A DNA stretch of 64,000 nt from Parastagonospora avenae f. sp. tritici 18332-5 (taxonomy: Eukaryota; Ascomycota; Dothideomycetes; Pleosporales; Phaeosphaeriaceae): contig JAFJTR010000089.1 in the NCBI GenBank assembly GCA_022559985.1, forward strand, positions 1 to 64,000, read 5' to 3'. The translations under genes were made by a program, and so were the position numbers. How positions within the stretch are numbered: position 1 is the first letter of the stretch; every line of letters begins with the position of its first letter. A model generated the notes under the pieces. That model did no database searches. It was not told where the DNA came from and saw nothing but the letters and a program-made list of their open reading frames with translations. Positions 56,709-64,000 of the stretch are shown here, piece by piece.

Positions 56709-59399
56709 TCAATCTCCATCCTCGTCCCCATCGACTTCCTTCCTCGGCGCCTTAGCCTCCTGCTTTCTGTACAGGTCGGCCAGCTCCTGCGCCTCGGTCG
56801 CTTCATCGATCCCCTTATCCTCTCTGACCTTCAAGAACCTGGGAAATCTTGTGCTCAAGCCCCTCTCCTCACTCACTAGCCCAATCGCTGCAGTATACGT
56901 CGGACTCAGCGTCAAGTCCGCAAATGCTACCTCCCACACCTCCTGCGGCTCAAACCACACGTCCGGCGTGCCTGCGCCGCCATGGTACTCCACGTAATGC
57001 GGCTTGCTTGCAAGCACAGTTGTACAATCTGGGTCGTCTTTGTCGTACTTTGCCCGATTCGCTTTGTAGAAGGCGTCTGTGAATCCGGACATGCACTTCG
57101 TAACAGCTTCAAGTTGGCCAGTCTCGGCATTGCGGATCGCGAGCAGAATGGGAGACCACCATGCTGCTTTGCGACCAGAACCATGGAAAGCGGCGACGGG
57201 GATCAGGTCGAGGGTTTCGGAAGTTGTGCTATAGTCTTTCTTCACTTTCAGCCAGGAGTCGAGGCGCTTGTCGGGCTCGTAGGTGGATAGGAGGGCTTTC
57301 CGGCGCCCATGGGATTTTGCTTCGTCCTTGTCGGCGTCATCATTGGTTTTCAATTTCGACTTGGACTTTGTGGGTTTCTTCTTTTTAGGTGTGGGTGGTA
57401 GAGATGGGGTTTTATCATTGATGTCGTTTGTGTTGTCGAGGAGGTCCGGGTTGGGAAGATTATCGAGGACTTTGACCATGATGCCTTCGCATTTGATGTC
57501 GAGTGCGCTCTGAAAGAATGCCTGCACTGCGTCCACGTCGGCAGATGTGGCATCGAGGCACTTGACCCACGTAAATGTGTGTGGTATCTCGACAAACAGA
57601 CTCTTGAGTAGGCTTCTCCTCTCTCGGAATGGACGATTCAGCAATTCTTCGCCGTTCAGGTACATCAGATCAAAGGCAAAAAGACACACATCGATAGTGA
57701 CGGCACCAATTGCAACATCCTTTCTTGCACGATTTGCAAGAGTCTGAAACGTCTTGAGCTCTCCGCTGTTGCGATCAATGGCGACAACCTCGCCCTCAAG
57801 AATGAAGCTCGACACGCCCTCTCCTCGAATTTGTGGTACTAGTGCAACCAGGTCAGGATACTTGTCTGTCATGACTTCCAGATGTCGCGAGAAGATGGTG
57901 ACTTTGCCCTTCTTGTCGCAGTGCACCTGTGCTCTTTGCCCATCGTATTTGTATTCGCATGCGAAATCGCGTCCCTGCAGCTTCGTGAACATCTCACCCA
58001 TATCGCGCGTAATGCTACCCAACATGGGGCGCAAGGGAATATGCAAAGCCAGTCCGCATAGCAGTAGCAGTTCATCGCAAACACCGATCTCGAGCAACGC
58101 AGGGATGAGATCGTTGTAGTTTGGCCTCCTGGCAAAACATGCCTTGACGATTTCTTCGTTCCGACTGTAGATTTCTGCAAGCTCTTCTTTCTTTAGCTTT
58201 GCAAGCTCCTTTTGCCCGCGCGTCTCGAAGTCGGCGCTTGGAGGTTTTGACAACATGAAAGCGCGAGACAGTGCTATCAACATCGTAGTCTTGACTGCGC
58301 CTATACGCAAGTGTTGCACAAGTGTTCGCACAATGTAGCGACTTTCTTCGGCGCCTCTTGCGTCCTGTACCAGCCTTTCAACGATGCGTTGCTTATTCTC
58401 CACGCTTCCATTGCCCTTGCTGTTTGCAATCTTGACCAGCGAATCAAAGACAGCCTTGATCGTGAGCGGCTTCGGTTTCCGCAGCGTGAACGACTGCTTC
58501 TTCTTTGCTTCGAACGCGACATCTCCGGCGTCTCCATACTTGTTGTTCAGCACTTTCAAGCCGGCATTGTCCAAGCCACACACTTTTTTGAGGGCTTTCG
58601 ATATCGCTGAGCCTCCAAGACCTAGCTCAAGGTCGATGTAGGGTGGAGATATCGCATTCGTCGCAAGCCATACTGCAGGTAGCAGACTTCCCGGGTCGCC
58701 CTCGATGATGGTTCGCAAAAGGTTGACGAGCGTGTCTACGATCTTTATGCGACTTGTGGTGCTATTTATGAGTATGAAGCATCTCGTCAACAGCGCGTAT
58801 GTCGCAAGGCCTCCATCCGCCACCCAGTGCTTTTGTAGATCTGGTGTGTACTTGGCAGGGTCGAAGTCGAGCGGGCTTTGATCGAATGGTATGTTGGCGG
58901 TGATTGTATCTTCTTCGGTGGCGGTCGACTGGAGGGTCAGGGTGTTCTTCTGCTTCGGTAGCAAGGATTTGGCAACTTCGTCTACTTTCATTGAGTCATG
59001 TTGCGCTGCGGTTGTCGTGCTTGCGCCTTCTTCAGCCATGACCCTCACCGGAGGTCTCTCGGCATCCTCATAGAGTTCATTGGAGCTCACGGGCTCTGTC
59101 GCTTGCGCCTGCTGTTGATCCTCTCGATTCCATTCTTCCTGGAGCTTCCTTGCATACTCCTCGTCGGTCAGCGTCGTCGCATCTTGTGTCGTGGGCGCGC
59201 CTTGTTCTCCATCCGCCTCGTTTGGCGCATCTTTGGCTGCGGCTTTAGCTGTCTGCTTTGCGAAGAAGTGTTCCAACTTGCGCACCGGCTGGCTGGACCC
59301 ATCGTTCTTCTTCCGACGCTTCGATGGGCTGTTCATCTTGGCAGATGCACTATCGCAACGTTGTGCGTGTCGTTGCATGCATTGACGGCGAAGTGTCAT
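56709..59399 (-). CDS. CDC9: ATP-dependent DNA ligase I (Cdc9)
   Basis: One uninterrupted exon. From the first ATG (59399) it encodes 896 residues, from the second (59336) 875. The 21 extra residues (MTLRRQCMQRHAQRCDSASA) carry four Arg and one acidic residue, like a mitochondrial leader; yeast Cdc9 uses two starts in just this way. After MNSPSKRRKKN, a PCNA-box-like VRKLEHFF has Val instead of the usual Gln. The ligase core is complete: DNA-binding domain with LKKVCGLDNAGL region, active-site lysine in EYKYDGQRAQVH (K484), VEGEVVAID-like FILEGEVVAI, LNGEELLNRP, EGIMVK, KVKKDYS and the C-terminal OB domain. A 50-residue Lys-rich insertion (SLPPTPKKKKPTKSKSKLK) sits between conserved motifs. 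Joins Okazaki fragments. Confidence 0.94.
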   Translation of the reverse strand: MTLRRQCMQRHAQRCDSASAKMNSPSKRRKKNDGSSQPVRKLEHFFAKQTAKAAAKDAPNEADGEQGAPTTQDATTLTDEEYARKLQEEWNREDQQQAQATEPVSSNELYEDAERPPVRVMAEEGASTTTAAQHDSMKVDEVAKSLLPKQKNTLTLQSTATEEDTITANIPFDQSPLDFDPAKYTPDLQKHWVADGGLATYALLTRCFILINSTTSRIKIVDTLVNLLRTIIEGDPGSLLPAVWLATNAISPPYIDLELGLGGSAISKALKKVCGLDNAGLKVLNNKYGDAGDVAFEAKKKQSFTLRKPKPLTIKAVFDSLVKIANSKGNGSVENKQRIVERLVQDARGAEESRYIVRTLVQHLRIGAVKTTMLIALSRAFMLSKPPSADFETRGQKELAKLKKEELAEIYSRNEEIVKACFARRPNYNDLIPALLEIGVCDELLLLCGLALHIPLRPMLGSITRDMGEMFTKLQGRDFACEYKYDGQRAQVHCDKKGKVTIFSRHLEVMTDKYPDLVALVPQIRGEGVSSFILEGEVVAIDRNSGELKTFQTLANRARKDVAIGAVTIDVCLFAFDLMYLNGEELLNRPFRERRSLLKSLFVEIPHTFTWVKCLDATSADVDAVQAFFQSALDIKCEGIMVKVLDNLPNPDLLDNTNDINDKTPSLPPTPKKKKPTKSKSKLKTNDDADKDEAKSHGRRKALLSTYEPDKRLDSWLKVKKDYSTTSETLDLIPVAAFHGSGRKAAWWSPILLAIRNAETGQLEAVTKCMSGFTDAFYKANRAKYDKDDPDCTTVLASKPHYVEYHGGAGTPDVWFEPQEVWEVAFADLTLSPTYTAAIGLVSEERGLSTRFPRFLKVREDKGIDEATEAQELADLYRKQEAKAPRKEVDGDEDGD

Positions 59400-59736
59400 G
59401 ACGTATTGGACGCGCTAGCAACGCGCGCGCTTCTCCACTTCACGTGCTCACGCGTCAGACGACATCCCGGCCTCACTCAACACTCCTGTGCAGCATTTGC
59501 ATTGAGACTGAAATTTTGCCTTTGGCATACAACAAACATCTCAAAGAACAATCGACGAGTCACATGGCGATCAGGTGGCTACGCGTAGACGAGTGTGGAC
59601 TGCGGTCCAGCACAACGCTTCGAATTCTTGAAGCACTAGGTATAGTAGCTGCTTTGACGTACTTGAGGGCTTGTTTCCATGTATCATCACATGATCCGTT
59701 TTAATCCTCCCCAAACTCCGACAGTCGACCGAGTTC
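59400..59736. other. Intergenic upstream of ligase
   Basis: About 340 bp with the DNA ligase promoter and the 3' end of the next minus-strand gene. No gene seen. Confidence 0.45.
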
Positions 59737-60583
59737 TCAATCATAGTTCAATCCACCATCCATGCCGCCATCGCCCATTTGCTCTGACGCCTGGCCATCG
59801 TTATCAGACCTGCGAGGCCGCTTGAAGCCACCCCTGCTGTGCTTCGGTCCCCTTGGAGCATATGGAACCCAGCTGTCTCCTCCTCGGCCAGCGAGAGATT
59901 CGGTGTCATCCGCAGCGCCAGCCGGCTTGGTGTTCTTGTTGTCTGCGAGCTCGAACCTTCCAGTGAGACCATTAGTGTAGCCCTGTTGACCTTGAAGCTG
60001 CGCACCAGCGCCGAAATTGACTGAAGCTCATGGTTAGCATGGTTCAAGAGACAACTTGGTTGGTACACAAACCCAAGAGAGGGAACACATCCTTCTGGAG
60101 CTGGCTAACGAGAAGCTGGGTGGCCTTGATCGGACAGTCGCTCGTACTAGTGCGCAGAATCTTAGTTGAACCGTCTTTGTTGACCACCAGAGCCGCACAG
60201 AAAGTAGTCTCGCTCTCGTCGGTGCCAATTACAATGTCTGCACTTATGTCAGTCACCAATGAGTATCGAAGCTAATGGCGTACCGTAGAACCTGAACCGT
60301 TCGCTGCCGTATAGTAACCGGCAGGCGCCGATTGTCATCCCTTTCAGCGATTCGAATACTGCGAACTGTTATGATTAGACGGTGCTGAATAGTGTGGTGA
60401 GGCTCTTCGTACTTTGGCCTGCTCTGCGGTCCAGGGAGTGGATGTCGCCTGTGGGGGAATCTCAAAGCCGTCCTCGAGGGTAACGCCGCGCATCTTTTGC
60501 TGAACGCTCGTCATGCCAAAAGCCGTCGGTGTCATCTCTTGCGGTGCGGGTGGAGTAGTGTAGGAGTACTTGTTGCTAAACAT
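59737..60583 (-). CDS. Conserved-looking hypothetical protein
   Basis: Four exons, 60583-60413, 60365-60284, 60237-60073, 60020-59737, 233 residues; the joins use good GT-AG borders and all keep frame, which is the main evidence for a real gene. The start is the ATG of MFSNKYSYTTPPAPQEMTP; further upstream codons in frame are not ATG. A central region of about 110 residues is well ordered and alternates strands and helices (FAVFESLKGMTIGACRLLYG, DIVIGTDESETTFCAALVV, STSDCPIKATQLLVSQLQ). The C-terminus is Gly/Arg/Asp-rich with PRGPKHSRGGFKRPRR, possibly RNA-binding or a nuclear signal. Family not recognised. Confidence 0.7.
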
Positions 60584-61150
60584 GTTGAAGCCAATAATGC
60601 GGGTGGAGGGAGAACACTTCCAGAGTAGGTGAGTTGACAAAGTACTCGAGTGGGTGGAGAGAGAAGGAAGAAGTAGCTACGAGGTACTGAATTTATATGC
60701 GCCCTCGAAGGGAAGCGAACCACGCTACTCAGTGAGAGTAGGTAAGAGATTCGTCAACGGGCAATTCTCGAGGTAAAGGAGCCCAACACAAACACTCAAC
60801 GGGACATAGACCTTTGAAGCTACATCGGCCGGTGTATAACTTGCTAGATAGTCTCTAAGAAGGTCGCAAGTTTAATCAGAGTGGGCACGAATAGTTGCGG
60901 CACTTGGTGTCTATGAGCTCAGAGACACGACCTGGCACTGTCTTGGTCTCTGAGACTGATGCAAAGACATGAAAAGTTTTGCTCAACGTAAATAAGTTCT
61001 TAGCGAGCTTTGCCTCTTTGTGAGATTGTTTCCATACCACGCCAAACATATGACGGAGCAGTGCTCGCAAGTTACCTCGCAGCAATCTCAACCCCTTTCC
61101 GTCGGACTACCTCACCTCGTCGTCTCACTTCAGACCACCAAATTACCAGT
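60584..61150. other. Divergent promoter of hypothetical and zinc-finger genes
   Basis: About 570 bp between divergently oriented genes, no coding signal recognised. Confidence 0.45.
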
Positions 61151-61411
61151 ATGAGATGCCGATACTGCAACTCCAAAGACGTCAACGTACAACAATGTGC
61201 AACATGCGATGGCAGGGGCATAATAATTCGAATATGCACTTGGTGCGAAGGAGAACGCGGTCAGACAACGTATAGCGGCAAGGGTGAGCGGTGGCAGCCT
61301 TGTCGAGACTGCAGAGGAGACGGGAACTACGCAAGCCAGTGCGAAAGTTGCCAGGGTCAGGGCTGTGTCGTGGTGGCTTGCTTGCAGTGCGCCAGACGTG
61401 GACGATCGTAA
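61151..61411 (+). CDS. Stand-alone DnaJ-type cysteine-rich zinc-finger mini-protein
   Basis: A single-exon ORF of 86 residues from ATG 61151. Six CxxC pairs are spaced along it: CRYC, CATC, CTWC, CRDC, CESC, CLQC. Three follow the DnaJ signature CxxCxGxG (CATCDGRG, CRDCRGDG, CESCQGQG) and CTWCEGERG is close. In DnaJ/Hsp40 these four motifs bind two zinc ions; here there is no J domain and no C-terminal substrate domain in any frame nearby. A redox, chaperone or assembly-factor role is only inference. A gtaaga at 61408 could be a donor, so a further exon cannot be excluded. Confidence 0.65.
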   Translation: MRCRYCNSKDVNVQQCATCDGRGIIIRICTWCEGERGQTTYSGKGERWQPCRDCRGDGNYASQCESCQGQGCVVVACLQCARRGRS

Positions 61412-61833
61412 GAGATTCGAGTATCCAGCCGTATCGTCATTGGCTCCAACGACAATCAATGCACGATGTTGGAAACGCTATGCGGATTATCGGCTACGAT
61501 GAAAAGTCAACAACGCCATCTAACAAAATGGAGTTGTACACTATATTGTTAGGTTTCGATTGCATCGGCAGGGCTTCGGGTATAGCTTCAGGCTATGGGA
61601 TCAGCTGCTGGGTGCACCCTGGTCGCTTTCCGCCGTCGTAGACAACATGTATTATCAATCATGGCGCGTGATCTTGAATATCACCACATTGAAACAGTTC
61701 TTGATGAAATATTATTCTCGTTCAATTCATGCCAGCTCCTTGTTCGTGAAGGCGCTGTGGATCGCTATTCATCCTTGTACTATATCGAGTACACGTCGCC
61801 TAAAACCCTCTCTCTCAGTTTGCGAAAGCTGCT
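61412..61833. other. Intergenic, converging 3' ends
   Basis: About 420 bp between the zinc-finger gene and the LEA-like gene, which converge. Nothing recognised. Confidence 0.45.
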
Positions 61834-62257
61834 CTACATCTTCTTGTTGGCCTCGCCCTGGAGTTCTGCGGCCTTTCCCTTGGCTTGCCCAGCAACCTCG
61901 TTCGCCTTGCCCTTTGCCTGGCCAGCAATCTCGTTCGCTTGGCCCTTGGCCTCACCGGTAGTCGACGGGGTGGCCTGCTTTACGGCCTCGGCGGCTTTCT
62001 CTTTGGAAGCAGTTAGTCTTGCTGTCTTGACACAATGGATAGCGTAAGCCATCGGCCTCCACCCCGTTATATGATGTGATAGATTTAAAAGAGGAGGATA
62101 TGTACGTACCACCGGTCTCGATACCCTTAACGGCAGCACCAGAGATGGTCTTGTCGACAACCTTGGCAGCGTCCTTGATGGCCTCTACTGGGCTCTTGCG
62201 CGCAATTGGGGTGGTGCTGAAGAGGCGAACCTGGCGGGTGATCTGTTGACGGAACAT
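61834..62257 (-). CDS. LEA-like mitochondrial hydrophilic protein
   Basis: Exons 62257-62110 and 62000-61834 give 104 residues (intron gtacgt, branch ctaac, acceptor ccaaag). The N-terminus MFRQQITRQVRLFSTTPIAR is a textbook mitochondrial targeting sequence. The rest is Lys/Ala/Gly/Gln-rich and repetitive: after EKAAEAVKQATPSTT come repeats GEAKGQANEIA, GQAKGKANEVA, GQAKGKAAELQ, ending GEANKKM. Eleven-residue repeats of this kind mark group 3 LEA and hydrophilin proteins, which fold into amphipathic helices on drying and protect membranes and enzymes; CsbD-like proteins have related texture. Role in desiccation or heat tolerance of mitochondria is inference. Confidence 0.75.
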
Positions 62258-62619
62258 TGTTATGGTGTGAATGTGTGAAGTTCGGAGTGTTGATGATATT
62301 GTTGATTTCTCGAGTGTGGGGTCTTAGCGAGATGCAATTATTTTGAAGGCGTGGAATGAGGTACAGAGTAGGTGCAGGAGGACGAGTTTAAAGAAAGCGG
62401 AGGTGTCTGCGCTTCGTTGCTCAATGTTTAGATATGACGTAGCTATGAGGCATCTGAGCCCATTCCAGTTTAGCGCGGCTCGCGGCTGGCTCCACTTCGA
62501 TTGAATGGCTGACATCAAGAATGGAGAACGCGTGCACATCTGTGGAGCTCGTGTAGAGTCTTTCATGCTGTTCATTACTATTGCATCACCCATGCTTCGT
62601 CTCTTGCCTTATATTTCGT
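62258..62619. other. Intergenic
   Basis: About 360 bp holding the LEA-like promoter and the 3' end of the carboxylesterase. No gene seen. Confidence 0.45.
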
Positions 62620-64000
62620 TTAGTAGAGAAGGGATTTCTGCCACCAGCTGCAGCGCGCATTCGCATTGCTGTCGCGCACTTCGTCAATTCCGGATATGTT
62701 GAGCTTCAGCACAGCCGCATCAGGCCCGTACATATTGAACTGGTGAATACCCTCTGCTTCGGGTCTACCTTGCTCTGCGAAGCTCGTGATGAACCTCTGG
62801 AGCGCGATCGCCACCGTGCGATTGAAACCTTGCGAAGGAGCTGCACCCCCATCATAGTATGTATATGGGACGTCCTGTCCGTGGAGTGCAGGCGGCACAG
62901 CAAACAGGTAGGAATAAGTTTGGTTGCCGAGCGCAGTCGACAAGTAATTCGTGTTGCAGGTAAAAATGCCTTCCGAGTTGATCAGAACAGCACGTTCATA
63001 CTGGCTAGTGTACGGGTAGGAACCATCGAAGACCGGAGGGTATAAGGTCTGCGTGATCGTATCAATCGAGGACTGTGGTGCGCCAGGAAATGCAGATTTT
63101 AGCTGAGCTTCGAGGGCCTCATTTGATGTGATGTAGCCTGGCGTGAAAAATGGTCCTTCTTGCGCGTTGTGACCAACCATGACCCGAACCTCCTTGTCGA
63201 ACCGACCCTGAGCCAGAAGCTGGCCCGGCTGAAGTGGGGAAAAGAGGCCGTCGACAACAGGACCATAGATGTACTGTCCAAAACCTGTATCGTAGGCAAT
63301 TTGTTGTGCGTTTGCTCGCATGATAACTTCAGACGGCAGGGCTCGGAGGTCAGCGAGTGAAGTGCTGTTGGTCAAGCGCAACAACTTCTGGTATGCGTTT
63401 TCCGTTATGGTGTTCGATTGAACAGGCTGCCAGCCAGGGCTTTGAGGTACTGCTTGTTGAAATGGGGCTTTGCCTTTCAAGCCTCCATACGCGGTGATTT
63501 GATGCATGATTGAGCCACCTCCAGCGCTTTCGCCAAAGACTGTCACCCGGTTCTTGTCGCCTCCAAAGAGATGGATATACTTCTGTATCCATTCCAGAGC
63601 AAACCTTTGATCATATAAAGCGACGTTGGACGTCCCGCCCTCCGCATTGAACGAGGGGCCAGCTGAAAAGCCGACGGCGCCAAGGCGGTAATTCATCGCC
63701 ACGTATATGACATCGCCATTGGTCGCGTTGCCTGAAGCTGCGATGAGTCCCGCAGGATTATTTGCCTTATCCCCGCCAATATATCCACCTCCGTAAATCC
63801 ATGCTTGATTGTAGTTAGCAGGTGTCATGATGAGAGAAAGAAAGGGTAGGTGGTGCACCAGTGGTGGTCCCTTCGAGCCACCTTGCTTTTCGCGCGAATT
63901 ACAGAAACTCTAGGTAGACAATTAACTTACTATGTAAAAGTCAGTACGTTAGCACTCAATGTGTTACTTGTAGCCACTGCTTACCCAAGGACTGGAGCAC
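62620..64000 (-). CDS. Type-B carboxylesterase/lipase family (5' part outside window)
   Basis: The gene enters from the right edge; its start lies beyond position 64000. The main exon runs from about 63803 to 62620. It contains the oxyanion-hole strand WIYGGGYIGGDK, NYRLGAVGFSAGP, the nucleophile elbow VTVFGESAGGGSIMHQ, the acid-residue motif MVGHNAQEGPFF and the histidine region ALHGQDVPYTYYDGG, so the catalytic triad is intact. A further exon end is seen at the edge (63985-64000, donor gtaagc). The join between them is not resolved: an in-frame reading of 63804-63858 is open but contains intron-like signals (ctaac...caag). NxS/T sites suggest a secreted glycoprotein. Substrate cannot be predicted. 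Confidence 0.85.

Overview
The window is nuclear DNA of a filamentous ascomycete (Pezizomycotina). Genes are split by short introns of about 48-190 bp with GTAAGT/GTACGT-type donors and CTAAC/CTGAC-like branch points. Gene content is fungal: Gup1, Tip20/RINT-1 family, Nup159, Urc4, a Scw-type GH17 glucanase, a PTH11/SAT4-like rhodopsin-fold protein. A Dothideomycete is my best guess from the protein flavour; this is inference. No rRNA, tRNA, CRISPR array or intact transposon was recognised. CDS coordinates are genomic spans; exon boundaries were worked out by hand from reading frame and splice signals and are given in the evidence.

Left part (1-16.3 kb): homopolymeric C tracts, an F-box gene, a gene-poor 2.2 kb stretch, a folliculin/Lst7 gene with a three-codon upstream ORF, another gene-poor 2.2 kb, a small basic protein, a Tip20/RINT-1 tether gene and NOP9 sharing a divergent promoter, and a group II PLP decarboxylase. 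Middle (16.5-36.6 kb): a secreted GH17 glucanase, a sparse 3 kb interval with one doubtful spliced gene, then mostly housekeeping genes in divergent pairs: GUP1/ARP4, PUP1/NUP159, TMA16/EXO1, with an ABM-like small protein between, and a lysine-rich nuclear-type protein. Right part (36.9-64 kb): a SET-domain gene, a decayed LRR-like pseudogene whose frame is broken by TAG codons, a rhodopsin-fold membrane protein, a FHA/RS splicing-type protein divergent from a 1.4 kb-residue-scale coiled-coil protein, two neighbouring BTB genes each carrying one in-frame TAA, URC4, a small secreted protein, eIF1, DNA ligase I with a probable mitochondrial leader, a Pezizomycotina-type hypothetical, a stand-alone DnaJ-type zinc-finger mini-protein, a LEA-like mitochondrial protein, and a carboxylesterase cut by the window end.

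The genes do not form one pathway. The core is a run of conserved housekeeping genes (ribosome biogenesis: NOP9, TMA16; translation: eIF1; DNA replication/repair: EXO1, DNA ligase; chromatin: ARP4, SET; proteasome: PUP1; nuclear pore: NUP159; secretory: Tip20, GUP1). Between them lie fast-evolving family genes (F-box, LRR-like, BTB, rhodopsin-fold) and this is where the damage is seen. The most unusual observations are two GC-AG introns with the same GCATGT donor in conserved genes, a pseudogene with five TAG stops in one frame, BTB neighbours with one TAA each, a dual-start DNA ligase, and the 86-residue zinc-finger protein. I found no convincing new multi-gene system.
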